From UMGS1696 sp964621755 (GTDB lineage: Bacteria > Bacillota > Clostridia > Oscillospirales > CAG-272), in the NCBI GenBank assembly GCA_964621755.1, contig CAZUPI010000012.1, positions 1-64,000 of the forward strand: a stretch of 64,000 nt of DNA. The letters are read 5' to 3'. The position numbers and the translations under genes are program-made. The stretch's first letter is position 1. Every line of letters starts with the position of its first letter. Under the pieces are notes generated by a model. The model saw nothing but the letters and a program-made list of their open reading frames with translations, searched no databases and had not been told where the DNA came from. Of this stretch, positions 15,938 through 24,592 are shown in pieces.

Positions 15938-16597
15938 TTATCCGATAATCAACGAGTAATTGCCGTTTTTTAGAATTTCTATCAGCTGGGGAACTGTGGT
16001 AATCGGTGCGGTCGTGAGAATTCCGCCGACAGGAAGGTGATGTGGATCGTGGTGGTCGGTACCGGATGTCTTGATAAGCCCATATTTTTCTGCCCATGCT
16101 TCCGCGATGTCGTTATTGGAGTTGTGGCCTGGGTGACCGTTGAATACCTCGATACCGTCTACGCGTTTCGGGTCGACTGTCGTCATGCCGAAGCGGAACG
16201 GGTGTGCCTGGATGGTGAGAAGTCCATCTGCACGCGCCATTTTGATATAATCGCCGATGCCCATTTTCAGAATATCACAGTGATTCATCAAATAATCTCG
16301 GTCGAAGCCGAACACTAAGTAGTCGTTTGAATTTTGGTGGAAACGCAGCTCCATTCCCATGAGGATTGTAAGCCGTTTTCCTGCTGCCGCCGTCAGAATT
16401 TCGTGGGCACGGTACAGCTTGTCGACCTTCGCTTCCCATTCGTCTTCATCGTGACTTGCGGGGGAAAAGTGGTTCGTCAGGCATATTGTTGTATAACCTG
16501 CAGCGGTATACTTTTCCACAATTCCCTCTGCAGATTCGTGTGAACATGCGGATGCATCTCTGCTATGACAGTGCAGTTCTGTTTTGTATTCCATCAT
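15938..16597 (-). CDS. PHP-domain phosphoesterase
   Basis: 219 residues of the polymerase-and-histidinol-phosphatase fold. Metal-binding motifs are ELHCHSRDASACSH (7-20), NHFSPASH, the Glu in GMELRFH, QAHPFRFG, and SGTDHHDPHH. Family members hydrolyse phosphate esters such as histidinol phosphate or 3',5'-nucleotides; the substrate here cannot be assigned. Its start lies 12 bases after the GH38 stop, so it is the second gene of that operon. Two adjacent ATG codons (16597, 16594) are possible starts and GAGAGG is rather distant. Confidence 0.85.
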   Translation of the reverse strand: MMEYKTELHCHSRDASACSHESAEGIVEKYTAAGYTTICLTNHFSPASHDEDEWEAKVDKLYRAHEILTAAAGKRLTILMGMELRFHQNSNDYLVFGFDRDYLMNHCDILKMGIGDYIKMARADGLLTIQAHPFRFGMTTVDPKRVDGIEVFNGHPGHNSNNDIAEAWAEKYGLIKTSGTDHHDPHHLPVGGILTTAPITTVPQLIEILKNGNYSLIIG

Positions 16598-16609
16598 TTC
16601 TATTCTTAA

Positions 16610-19600
16610 TTACCTCTCAACAAGAAGGGTGACGATTTCAAAGGGCTTTATGTTCAGGCTTACGGTGTTGTGGTCTATTGCAAGCTCATTCTGCTTTTCT
16701 TCCAGCATGTTGGTGCGCCATACATGCTTTGCATCCGGCAGGCTTATTTTGCAATTTGTACGATTGCGCTCGCATTCGTACAGACGGAGTACATACGCAC
16801 GTTCGACATCTTCGGCATTTTTAACAGCTTCGCAGATGACGTTGGGAGCAGAGAGTTTTATAAGCTGCGGAATATTCAGAATGCCGTTTTCAATCAGAAC
16901 TGGATTGTTCAGCTCGTATGCCGGATAAACGACGGTTTCAGCTGAGAACGCACCAACATGCGGCAGGAGAGAGTAGGTCATATAGTGTACGCCGCGATCG
17001 CCTGATATATCGGGACGGCAGCCGCTCTTGTGCAGCGTCAGACGCATGTCGGAGCCGTCGACAGAAATGCCGTATTTGCAGTCATTCAGGATGGCGACGC
17101 CGTAGCGGCTTTCGGAAAGGTCAGACCATTTGTGGTTGCAGACTTCATATTTTGCCGCTTCCAACGAGGTGTTGCGGGTTGTCGGACGTTCAACGTGTCC
17201 AAACTGGATTTCATTCTTTACGGTAGTAGAGCGAATATCAACGTCAAATCCGGCTTTGAGCAGGGTGTGCCGCTCGTTCCAATCGAGCTTCATTTCATAA
17301 TCGATTCGCGGCATGCCGGCATAGAAGATTGTGTCAACTACAGCGGTTGTGGCGCGTCCGATTTTGTAAGTATTGCGGATTCTATATTCTACCGCACCGT
17401 CCGAAACAACCTCCCTTGAGAGAAGATTGGTTACGGGTTTCAGCTTTAAGAATACGTCGTCTTCAATTTCCCAGTTGTCGTATGCGGTAGGCATGTCCTC
17501 TCCTGCCCATAAAGTGCCGAGCGGTGCGCCGCCCTCACGCTTGACTTCGCGGTTGACCCGTACGTCGTACAGGGAGGAAATATAACCGTTTTCATCAAAT
17601 TTAACTTTGTAGAATGGTGTCGTCAGCACACCATCCTCAGTCTGGAATGTTTTGAACGCCCTTTCGGGATGGGAGGGTTCTGTGAGGTCATAAGTAACCG
17701 TGCTCATGGCAGGAATGTGTGCCTGTACTGCGGTTTTTTTGTTCCCGTCGGCGTCGGCGTAGGTCTGTGCCGGTTTCCCCGCGATGCCGATTTCACCGTC
17801 GAAAGTGATGACGTCACAGCGGTCGAAGGAGAGGGGATTGTACGCTGAAATTTTACCGTCGGCAGGAGTTGCCAGCTTATCTAAATATTTTTCGGTTTCA
17901 GCTTTGGCTTCCGATAAAAGGGCGGTCATTTCAGCATTTGTGACATCGTATACCTTCGAGATACAGGTGCCGGGTAGAATATCGTGGAACTGATTTCGCA
18001 GGAGAACCTTATACATTTCGTCGCGGCGCTCGTTTATTTCGTCTCCGGTCAGGACATTCAGAAGTTCCATATATTTCAGCGCGGTTTCGGCCAAACGGTT
18101 GTTCCGCTTTACTTCGTGTTTCTGAGTGAGTGTACCGCGGTGGAATTCCAGATACAGCTCGCCATCGTACACCGGTAAGTTGTCGCGGCGTTCTTCAAGT
18201 GAATGCATGAATTCGCTTGCTGTTGTCGGCTTGATTTCCGGTATCCCTTCGAGGTCGGTTGCACGCCTCAGAAATTCCAGCATACCGTATGTCGGACCGC
18301 CGCCGCCGTCCCCGAAGCCGTATGCCGCGAGTCTCTGATTGTTCGATTTTTTATCGCGAATTTCGGTTATAGTTCCAAAGAGGGAGCGCACGTCGGGAAT
18401 AAGCTGCATCCGGTTGAGGTGAGTGATGACCTCCGAACCGTCGATGCCACGCCAGATAAAGGTGTCAGCCGGAAACTGATTGAGGTCGTTCCATGACATT
18501 TTTGTTGTGTAGAAATACTTTACGCCCGAGCCTTGCATAATCTGCGGGATTGCGCCGTTATAGCCGAAGGTGTCAGGCAGCCAGAAAGAATCGGAGCGGT
18601 AGCCGAAATATTTTCCCGTGAATCGCTGACCATACAGGAACTGGCGGACCATGGATTCGCCGCTGGTGATGTTGCAGTCGCACTCAACCCAAACACCGCC
18701 ATTGGGTTCATAGCGTCCTTCCGCCACACGCGCGCGGATTTCCTCGAAAATATCGGGATAATACTCGCGCATCCAGTCGAGGTGCAGAGCGGAGGATTGA
18801 ATAAACGTGTATTCGGGATACATATCCATCAGTGTGAGGACTTGAGCGTAGGTTCTCGCACACTTACGAATCGTTTCCGATACGGGCCAGAGCCATGCAG
18901 TGTCCATGTGAGAGTGACCGATAACGCCAATTTTGCCGCGCGACGCTTCACTGTGCGACTTCTGAAGAGCGGGAGCCAGCTTTTCACAGATGGCCGTGCA
19001 GGATTCATGGATTTCCTCAAGGGAGGCTTGGTTGATATCCTGAATAAGGTAGGGGAATGCAGCAATGAGGCATTCATGCGCTTTCATAGCGGTGAAATTT
19101 TCACCGGGAAGACGGGCGATTTGGAGGACTGTTGACAGATCGAAGACCAAATCACGCACAATTCGGTCCACAATGGTAATTGTGATGCCGCTATAGGTGT
19201 GGCGGTAGCTGGAGTGGTCCTCATCCTGACCGTAGCGGTCATATGGCCGTGTCCCAGGGGAGTAGTGTCCGGCATAGCATTCGAACGCCAGTTCGATAGC
19301 ATCGCCCGCGTGAGCGCACTTATCGACAAACATAGCGGAATGTTCGCCCCCGATGAAGCGATTTTTTGAGTTGATGATGCCGGTAGGTTTACCGTTTTTG
19401 AAACAGAGAATTTCGACGGCGTTGGCATCGGGAATTGCGCAGAGGATTTCACCATCCGCTTCTGCAGGGACAGTGAAGCTTGTTTTCAACCACATACTGG
19501 AATATTCGCTGCCCCACACGTATCCGGGTTCGACCGGTTTCATAGAGGCGGTATCCGGCGGCAGGCGGAGGTGTTCTATTGTTTCAAGCGCGACTGCGTG

Positions 19601-19699
19601 GTCCACTTTCATGATAGGGCGGAAAATATGAGCAGCATAGTAGTCCAGAACGTTGTCGAACTTTTTGTATGTCCGCTCAATGTAAGCGTTGTTGTTCAT
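16610..19699 (-). CDS. GH38 family alpha-mannosidase
   Basis: Retaining alpha-mannosidase of 1029 residues. The catalytic domain starts with GHSHMDTAWLWP (261-272; zinc ligands His262 and Asp266), then GGVWVECDCNITSGESMVRQ (334-353), and the nucleophile Asp376 in SFWLPDTFGY. The N-terminal 250 residues contain the usual beta-sandwich (MWLKTSFTVPAEADGEILCAIPD) and the C-terminal half holds the GH38 beta domains. No signal peptide, so it acts on imported N-glycan or manno-oligosaccharide fragments. It has a good promoter and is followed closely by the PHP gene. Confidence 0.95.
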   Translation of the reverse strand: MNNNAYIERTYKKFDNVLDYYAAHIFRPIMKVDHAVALETIEHLRLPPDTASMKPVEPGYVWGSEYSSMWLKTSFTVPAEADGEILCAIPDANAVEILCFKNGKPTGIINSKNRFIGGEHSAMFVDKCAHAGDAIELAFECYAGHYSPGTRPYDRYGQDEDHSSYRHTYSGITITIVDRIVRDLVFDLSTVLQIARLPGENFTAMKAHECLIAAFPYLIQDINQASLEEIHESCTAICEKLAPALQKSHSEASRGKIGVIGHSHMDTAWLWPVSETIRKCARTYAQVLTLMDMYPEYTFIQSSALHLDWMREYYPDIFEEIRARVAEGRYEPNGGVWVECDCNITSGESMVRQFLYGQRFTGKYFGYRSDSFWLPDTFGYNGAIPQIMQGSGVKYFYTTKMSWNDLNQFPADTFIWRGIDGSEVITHLNRMQLIPDVRSLFGTITEIRDKKSNNQRLAAYGFGDGGGGPTYGMLEFLRRATDLEGIPEIKPTTASEFMHSLEERRDNLPVYDGELYLEFHRGTLTQKHEVKRNNRLAETALKYMELLNVLTGDEINERRDEMYKVLLRNQFHDILPGTCISKVYDVTNAEMTALLSEAKAETEKYLDKLATPADGKISAYNPLSFDRCDVITFDGEIGIAGKPAQTYADADGNKKTAVQAHIPAMSTVTYDLTEPSHPERAFKTFQTEDGVLTTPFYKVKFDENGYISSLYDVRVNREVKREGGAPLGTLWAGEDMPTAYDNWEIEDDVFLKLKPVTNLLSREVVSDGAVEYRIRNTYKIGRATTAVVDTIFYAGMPRIDYEMKLDWNERHTLLKAGFDVDIRSTTVKNEIQFGHVERPTTRNTSLEAAKYEVCNHKWSDLSESRYGVAILNDCKYGISVDGSDMRLTLHKSGCRPDISGDRGVHYMTYSLLPHVGAFSAETVVYPAYELNNPVLIENGILNIPQLIKLSAPNVICEAVKNAEDVERAYVLRLYECERNRTNCKISLPDAKHVWRTNMLEEKQNELAIDHNTVSLNIKPFEIVTLLVER

Positions 19700-19734
19700 A
19701 TGGGTTTCCTTTCACGATAGATTATTTTGAAACA

Positions 19735-19763
19735 AGTATATCATAACAGGGCAGTATTTTCAA
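19735..19763 (-). promoter_or_regulatory. Promoter of the GH38-PHP operon
   Basis: TTGAAA (19758-19763) and TATACT (19735-19740) on the minus strand with 17-base spacing. Confidence 0.7.
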
Positions 19764-19897
19764 GTAAATGTGCCGCAAAAACTACAGAAATGCTGTTTCC
19801 TCGAAAATATGTGGGGATGAAGGGAGAAGCTTTTGAGAAACGGCTCTCTCAAAATTATTTTCATTAAGGTTTAGGGCGGAAAATCGTCAAAGCTGTC

Positions 19898-19925
19898 TTG
19901 ACAAAACGCGGTGATGGGTTATAAT
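19898..19925 (+). promoter_or_regulatory. Consensus promoter with no downstream gene
   Basis: TTGACA (19898-19903) and TATAAT (19920-19925), 16-base spacing, on plus. The next plus-strand feature is a hairpin at 20024-20051; no protein gene lies between. Confidence 0.6.
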
Positions 19926-19931
19926 GAGGGA

Positions 19932-20055
19932 AGAAAAATCACATTTTATACAAATTGTGAAAGAGGTTTGTTTTGAAACATTATTTAGGATTTGATAGTG
20001 AAAATATGAGGAAAGAACGTTAGGGGGGACTCTTTTGAAAAAGTGTCCCCCAAGC
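19932..20055 (+). ncRNA. Candidate small RNA between two minus-strand genes
   Basis: A consensus promoter would start transcription near 19932, and a GGGGGAC...GTCCCCC hairpin (20024-20051) would end it after about 120 bases. The interval has only tiny frames without ribosome binding sites. It could be a regulatory RNA or a decayed gene whose promoter survives. The hairpin also lies at the 3' end of the converging acyltransferase gene, so it may serve that gene instead. Confidence 0.35.
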
Positions 20056-20060
20056 TTTTA

Positions 20061-21173
20061 TCAAAACTTTTCAACGGAAGAGGGGGAAGTTTTGATTTTT
20101 GCTTTTGTATATTCCCAGAGCGTGCATACACCAATCGATAGTATGTATACTGTGATAAATCGCACTGCGAATCTGCCTGTCAGCGAAGCCAGTTTGAAAC
20201 GGTCGAGCAGGCTGTCGCATAGAAAAATAAACAAGGGATGGATGAGGTACACGTTGTATGACGAAGCAGAGAGAAGTTTTACTGTATGAGAATTGGTGAG
20301 TGCAGCGGCGGAAAGTTTGCGGATTACACACATCACAAACAGGATGGCGGCGATACAATATATTACGTGGAAGTCATCTGCCCAGCTGGGGTAATAAATC
20401 CCATTGCGGATGACCCATATCAGCACGCAATCGACAGCTCCCGTTAGGACGAACATCGCTGTGATGCCGCGAAAGTGGATTTTCAGCATTTCTGTAAAGC
20501 GATCGTAATGCTGTCCCACGAACATACCGCAGATGAAGTAGAACAGAAACGTTGTGAAAAGTCGGCTGTTCATGGGAATCTGATAGCCGAAAAGCATTTG
20601 CGTGATTTCTGGCAGATGCGCGCGGCAGATGAGCATTATCATGAGAGATAGAAAAAGGGACAGAAGTGCGCTGCATCGTTTGGAAATAAGTCTCCACAGC
20701 GGCATCAGCAGGTAAAATTGGCAGATGATAAATACAAAGTAAAAATGTTCAACCATGCCGCCTGTCAAAAAAGCATGGATGAAGTATGACAAGTCAAATT
20801 TGACTCGTCCGGAGACGGTAAAGTAGAGGCAGAAGAGAACAAATACAATCAAATAGGGGATAATCACTCGTTTGAATCGCGACAGGTAGAATTTTTGGTA
20901 CGAGAAAGTATTGTTGTCACGCGGCAGAAACAGCTTCACACCGGATAGAAAGAGGAATCCCTGCACGACAAAGGAGGACAGTCTATGTGCGGAACACATC
21001 ACAGCAAACGGAAGGCTTGTTGTCACGTAATTGGAAACGCACTCAGATGCTACGTGAATGAAAATCACAAGCAACATAAACACGATGGATGCGAGGTTTA
21101 ACTCAGGCACCCGTTTTTTTTCGTTTTCCATCACTTTTTTTAGGTTATGGTTCTCATCTCTTATTTCCTTCAT
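20061..21173 (-). CDS. Membrane acyltransferase (acyltransferase 3 family)
   Basis: 370 residues with about ten membrane segments. The N-terminal helix carries the family pattern NLASIVFMLLVIFIHVASE, including the His thought to be catalytic, and FVVQGFLFLSGVKLFL follows. Such proteins transfer acyl (often acetyl) groups to surface polysaccharides, peptidoglycan or lipids. The ATG at 21173 lies two bases after the stop of the URO-D-like gene, so the pair is translationally linked although the functions seem unrelated. Substrate unknown. Confidence 0.85.
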   Translation of the reverse strand: MKEIRDENHNLKKVMENEKKRVPELNLASIVFMLLVIFIHVASECVSNYVTTSLPFAVMCSAHRLSSFVVQGFLFLSGVKLFLPRDNNTFSYQKFYLSRFKRVIIPYLIVFVLFCLYFTVSGRVKFDLSYFIHAFLTGGMVEHFYFVFIICQFYLLMPLWRLISKRCSALLSLFLSLMIMLICRAHLPEITQMLFGYQIPMNSRLFTTFLFYFICGMFVGQHYDRFTEMLKIHFRGITAMFVLTGAVDCVLIWVIRNGIYYPSWADDFHVIYCIAAILFVMCVIRKLSAAALTNSHTVKLLSASSYNVYLIHPLFIFLCDSLLDRFKLASLTGRFAVRFITVYILSIGVCTLWEYTKAKIKTSPSSVEKF

Positions 21174-21175
21174 CT

Positions 21176-22189
21176 TTAAATGGCGCTGTTGTCAACAATG
21201 ACTCGTTTTGCCCATGCCGCCCATTCCAGCTCAACGCCAATGTCGTGATAGGTCGGATAATCTTTTGCAATCCATGCGCCGCCGCATGTATTTTTGAAAA
21301 TCTCGCACATCTCCCGCGCGCGATTTTCGATAAGCTCACGATTTCCCGTAGGAAGCACTTTTTGGATATCGACAGGCGAATGGAACGATACACGGTTCCC
21401 GAATTTTTCCGCGAGTATCTCTGTCGGATACGCGTCAGGTTGGTCAAATTGGAAAACGTTGATTCCCGCGTCAATGAGGTCTTCAATAAAGTCGTAAATG
21501 TACCCGCATGAATGCAGAAACACGCTCATTCCGGCTTCGTGCGCCGCATCCGCAACCTTCTTATACGCTGGCTTGAACAGCGCGCGGAACGATTCCGGTG
21601 AAATAAATGTCCTGTCCTGCGTTCCCCAGTCGTCTCCGAAAAACCATCCGTCAATGCCGCAACCGGCAATATTCTTTATGACTGCCGCCTCATGTTCTGC
21701 AAGCATGTCGACAAACTCACGCACAGAATCAGGGTCGGTCAATGTGTCGGCAAGAGCGTTGGTTATGAGTCTGGCATCGCGGAGTGCAGAGAACAGTGAG
21801 TTCCCGTAACACATCACATATTTTTCGTTCTCTGCCAAATTTTTGGCAAGCAGGCGGTCACGGTGCGTTTTGTCAAACTCGGGCATAAAATATTCATAAT
21901 CTTCCCAGTCGACAATGGCGCCGCGGATACATTCGCCTTTTGTCTTTCCGTTAAAGCGGCCATATATATTTCCGTACATGTCGCGCCGCACTTCACCAGA
22001 AAATCCGGTCAGCCTTTTAAGTTCCGGATAGTCGCCCCAATCGTTGTAGGGATTCTCCGGAATATTTACATAAGTTCTCGATGATACCCATGTAAAGTCG
22101 TTTGTTTCATCGTTGAAATGAAAGCCGAATCGCGGCGGCGTGTCATGCGCTATCAGCCGGCGAATTATTTCCTTGGAAGTCATAAACAT
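21176..22189 (-). CDS. Uroporphyrinogen decarboxylase-like (URO-D superfamily) protein
   Basis: 337 residues. The second half matches the URO-D/MtaA superfamily: GWFFGDDWGTQDRTFISPESFRALFKPAYKKVADAAHEAGMSVFLHSCGYIYDFIEDLIDAGINVFQFDQPDAY, with His and Cys of HSCG positioned as metal ligands in the methyltransferase branch. True HemE signature residues at the N-terminus are absent and no heme genes are nearby, so it is more likely a corrinoid-dependent methyltransferase-type enzyme or a member of the uncharacterised branch common in gut Clostridia. AAAGGAG precedes the start. Confidence 0.8.
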   Translation of the reverse strand: MFMTSKEIIRRLIAHDTPPRFGFHFNDETNDFTWVSSRTYVNIPENPYNDWGDYPELKRLTGFSGEVRRDMYGNIYGRFNGKTKGECIRGAIVDWEDYEYFMPEFDKTHRDRLLAKNLAENEKYVMCYGNSLFSALRDARLITNALADTLTDPDSVREFVDMLAEHEAAVIKNIAGCGIDGWFFGDDWGTQDRTFISPESFRALFKPAYKKVADAAHEAGMSVFLHSCGYIYDFIEDLIDAGINVFQFDQPDAYPTEILAEKFGNRVSFHSPVDIQKVLPTGNRELIENRAREMCEIFKNTCGGAWIAKDYPTYHDIGVELEWAAWAKRVIVDNSAI

Positions 22190-22222
22190 GCTCCTTTGTA
22201 AATTTAAACTTTGCCATAATTA

Positions 22223-22251
22223 ATCATACTATTATTTGACGGATATGTCAA
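22223..22251 (-). promoter_or_regulatory. Promoter of the URO-D-like / acyltransferase pair
   Basis: TTGACA (22246-22251) and TATGAT (22223-22228) on minus, 17-base spacing. Confidence 0.75.
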
Positions 22252-22337
22252 TATTAAAATTTTTGCGCGGCAGCGTTATTTATCTCATTTTATTTTTATG
22301 TGTTAGGAAAAAATGAACTATATTATGAAAAAATCTA

Positions 22338-22365
22338 TTGATTTTTTTAACTAATGATGTATAAT
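22338..22365 (+). promoter_or_regulatory. Promoter of the glycosyltransferase-plsY pair
   Basis: TTGATT (22338-22343) and TATAAT (22360-22365), 16-base spacing, 36 bases before the start codon. Confidence 0.6.
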
Positions 22366-22400
22366 TAATATAGTTACTTTATGAAAGGATTGCAATAGTA

Positions 22401-23501
22401 ATGAAAGTTCTGATTCTAAGCTGCTCTACCGGCGAGGGACATAACAGTGCAGCACGCGCTGTGTCGGAGGAGCTGAGTAGGCAGAATATTGTAAACGAAA
22501 TTGTCGACCCTGTACTCTTCAAAAGTCAGCGGGCACAGAATTTTGTTTCCTCTTTTTATAATAAAATGATTCAGAATTCTCCGTCTGCTTTCGGGAAGAT
22601 TTATAAAGCCGGGGAATTATATGATTCGACCGGAATCCGTTCTCCTGTTTATCTGGCGAACGCTTTGTATGCTGAAAATCTATGTACCTATATCTGCGAA
22701 AATCAGTTCGATACGATAATCTCCACACACCTCTACGGAATGGAGGCCATGACGGTGCTGCGGAAAAAGTACGGCAAATCCATTCTATCCTATGGGGTGC
22801 TGACAGACTATACCATAATTCCTTTCCTGTACGAAACGGTGCTGGACGGATATTTTATCCCTCACGACGAGCTGCGCGGCGAGCTGACCACGCGGGGCAT
22901 CCCGGATGAACTCGTATTTTCCACGGGTATTCCGGTCTCTGCGAAGTTTAACGTCCATTTGGAAAAGAGTGAGGCACGCCAAAAACTGAATATGCCGCAG
23001 GACAAGAAAATCTTCCTTGTTATGAGCGGCGGAATCGGCGGCGGAAATGTACTTGGTTTTTGCGATGCACTCATCAGCCGTGCGGATGACGAGACTGAAC
23101 TTTACGTTCTTGTTGGAAAAAATGATGGCTTGCAGCAGGAAATCATGGAACGATACAGCGGAAAATCTGTCACGGCAGTTCCTTTTACGCCAAAAGTCAA
23201 CATATATATGAATGCGTCTGACGTCCTGTTATCGAAGCCTGGCGGTTTGTCCAGTACGGAGGCTGCAGTTGCCAACGTGCCATTGGTACATATTAACGCG
23301 ATCCCCGGATGTGAAAACGAAAACATACGGTTCTTCGAGAAGCATGGTATGTCCATTGCCGCAAAAAGTGAGGCAGAAGCGGCAGAACTTGCCATGGAAC
23401 TCGTATGCAATCCGGAAAAATCAGAAAGGATGCGCACTATGCAGCGTCTGACAATCAATCCGAACGCGGCAGGAGACATTGTGCGTACGATAATGAGATG
23501 A
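22401..23501 (+). CDS. MGDG synthase-like diacylglycerol glycosyltransferase (GT28)
   Basis: 366 residues. The N-terminal LILSCSTGEGHNSAARAVSEEL is the signature of the monogalactosyldiacylglycerol synthase / UgtP group, which transfers sugars from UDP donors to diacylglycerol on the inner membrane face. The GT-B C-terminal nucleotide-binding part shows MSGGIGGGN, VLVGKNDGLQQEI, and SKPGGLSSTEAAVANVPLVHI. It probably makes membrane glycolipid, perhaps the anchor of lipoteichoic acid. It overlaps the following plsY-like gene by four bases (ATGA), so glycosylation and acyl-glycerol synthesis are coupled. Confidence 0.87.
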   Translation: MKVLILSCSTGEGHNSAARAVSEELSRQNIVNEIVDPVLFKSQRAQNFVSSFYNKMIQNSPSAFGKIYKAGELYDSTGIRSPVYLANALYAENLCTYICENQFDTIISTHLYGMEAMTVLRKKYGKSILSYGVLTDYTIIPFLYETVLDGYFIPHDELRGELTTRGIPDELVFSTGIPVSAKFNVHLEKSEARQKLNMPQDKKIFLVMSGGIGGGNVLGFCDALISRADDETELYVLVGKNDGLQQEIMERYSGKSVTAVPFTPKVNIYMNASDVLLSKPGGLSSTEAAVANVPLVHINAIPGCENENIRFFEKHGMSIAAKSEAEAAELAMELVCNPEKSERMRTMQRLTINPNAAGDIVRTIMR

Positions 23502-24118
23502 ATACGACCACTGTATGGCTCATGCTGATAGCCGGGGGGTTCTTGCTTGGCAGCGTACCGTTCAGTTATTTGATTCCGAAGCTGATACTGAAAGTAGACA
23601 TTTGCGAAAAAAGCGATGACCACAATCCCGGCGCCACAAATGTTTTTATTCACTGCGGTACGACAATCGGACTTATCTGTCTGGCTTTTGATATGCTGAA
23701 AGGGTTTCTTCCGGTATATACTGCGCGTAATTTGTTTAGCACGGAGCATTTTCTTTTTTCTGCTGTGATGGCTGCCCCTGTTCTCGGGCACGCGTTAGGT
23801 ATTTTTCATCATTTCCAAGGGGGAAAATGTATTGCTACATCATTCGGGGAAATGATAGCTCTCCTTCGCGTAACGCGAATAGGGCTTATTCTTGCCGGAA
23901 TCTACATTCTGTTTTCTACCATATTGAAAATTCCCTCCAATCGTAAAAAGAGTATTGCCTCATTCAGCATTTTCGGATTGCTGTCGATGATTATTCTGAC
24001 CTATGAAAAGCGGTTTTCCATGGGAATTGGATGTGTTGTCATTTCTGTGATAGCGGTCATGAGACATAAACCTGCTTTGTCTCAAGTCCATAAAAGAAAA
24101 GACGAAACAGAGGGATAA
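23498..24118 (+). CDS. plsY: PlsY-like glycerol-3-phosphate acyltransferase
   Basis: 206-residue membrane protein with about five segments. PlsY motifs are present in altered form: GSVPFSYLIPKLI (motif 1), DDHNPGATNVF where classic PlsY has SGNIGATN (motif 2), and GGKCIATSFGE for GGKGVATS (motif 3). PlsY moves acyl groups from acyl phosphate to glycerol 3-phosphate; the changed motifs suggest a paralogue, possibly with a different acceptor. Starts at the ATGA overlap with the glycosyltransferase. Ends in a basic tail. Confidence 0.82.
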   Translation: MNTTTVWLMLIAGGFLLGSVPFSYLIPKLILKVDICEKSDDHNPGATNVFIHCGTTIGLICLAFDMLKGFLPVYTARNLFSTEHFLFSAVMAAPVLGHALGIFHHFQGGKCIATSFGEMIALLRVTRIGLILAGIYILFSTILKIPSNRKKSIASFSIFGLLSMIILTYEKRFSMGIGCVVISVIAVMRHKPALSQVHKRKDETEG

Positions 24119-24157
24119 GGGAGCACATGGCCGTAAATTTTACTTCTGTAAGATAAG

Positions 24158-24199
24158 AAACTGGAGGAGCCTTTTGAAAAGAGGTCCCTTCAGTTTTTT
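24158..24199 (+). terminator. Terminator after plsY
   Basis: AAACTG..AGG (from 24158) pairs with CCTTCAGTTT, ending in TTTTTT (24194-24199). Confidence 0.65.
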
Positions 24200-24236
24200 C
24201 TATTGGCGATTGTTGTAGATTTTTTTACGACAGCTA

Positions 24237-24265
24237 TTGACAAAGGAAAGAGAACGTGATATAAT
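24237..24265 (+). promoter_or_regulatory. Promoter of the trp operon
   Basis: TTGACA (24237-24242) and TATAAT (24260-24265) with 17-base spacing, directly upstream of the T-box leader. Confidence 0.88.
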
Positions 24266-24271
24266 ACTCAC

Positions 24272-24552
24272 CAATGAATAAACCGTTGATGCGGAGATAA
24301 CGGTGATGATGCTCCCACAGAGAGCCTGCGGTGCTGAGAGACAGGCGGAAAACAAGTCATCAAATGGACCGCGGAGGGCGCATTCAAAAGGTTCGTGCCG
24401 AGTAGGATGCGACGTGAGGATATGCGTCAGTTATCGGGGATATGTTAGTATCCTGCTAAGTGTATGGGTCATTCCGTAAATCAAGGTGGCACCGCGGATA
24501 AGTATTTATTCGTCCTTGACAGAATTGTTTTCTTTCTGTCGGGACGTTTTTT
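24272..24552 (+). ncRNA. T-box leader RNA specific for tRNA-Trp
   Basis: About 280 bases of leader. The T-box sequence AAGGTGGCACCGCGG lies at 24483-24497 and is followed by the terminator stem CGTCC..GACAG / CTGTC..GGACG (24511-24546) and a T-run. Stem I elements include AGAGA and GCTGAGAGA. The likely specifier is TGG (24365-24367) followed by the usual purine A, that is the Trp codon, consistent with the operon. Uncharged tRNA-Trp would pair with the specifier and with the T-box, stabilise the antiterminator and turn on trpEGDCFBA. Confidence 0.93.
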
Positions 24553-24592
24553 GTTTTCCCCGACAGATGCAAATGGGAAAGGAAGAAAGAAC

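Noticed and set aside
24464..24592. N-terminal extension of trpE through the leader
   Set aside because: The added codons read through the T-box and its terminator; a good ribosome binding site precedes ATG 24593.
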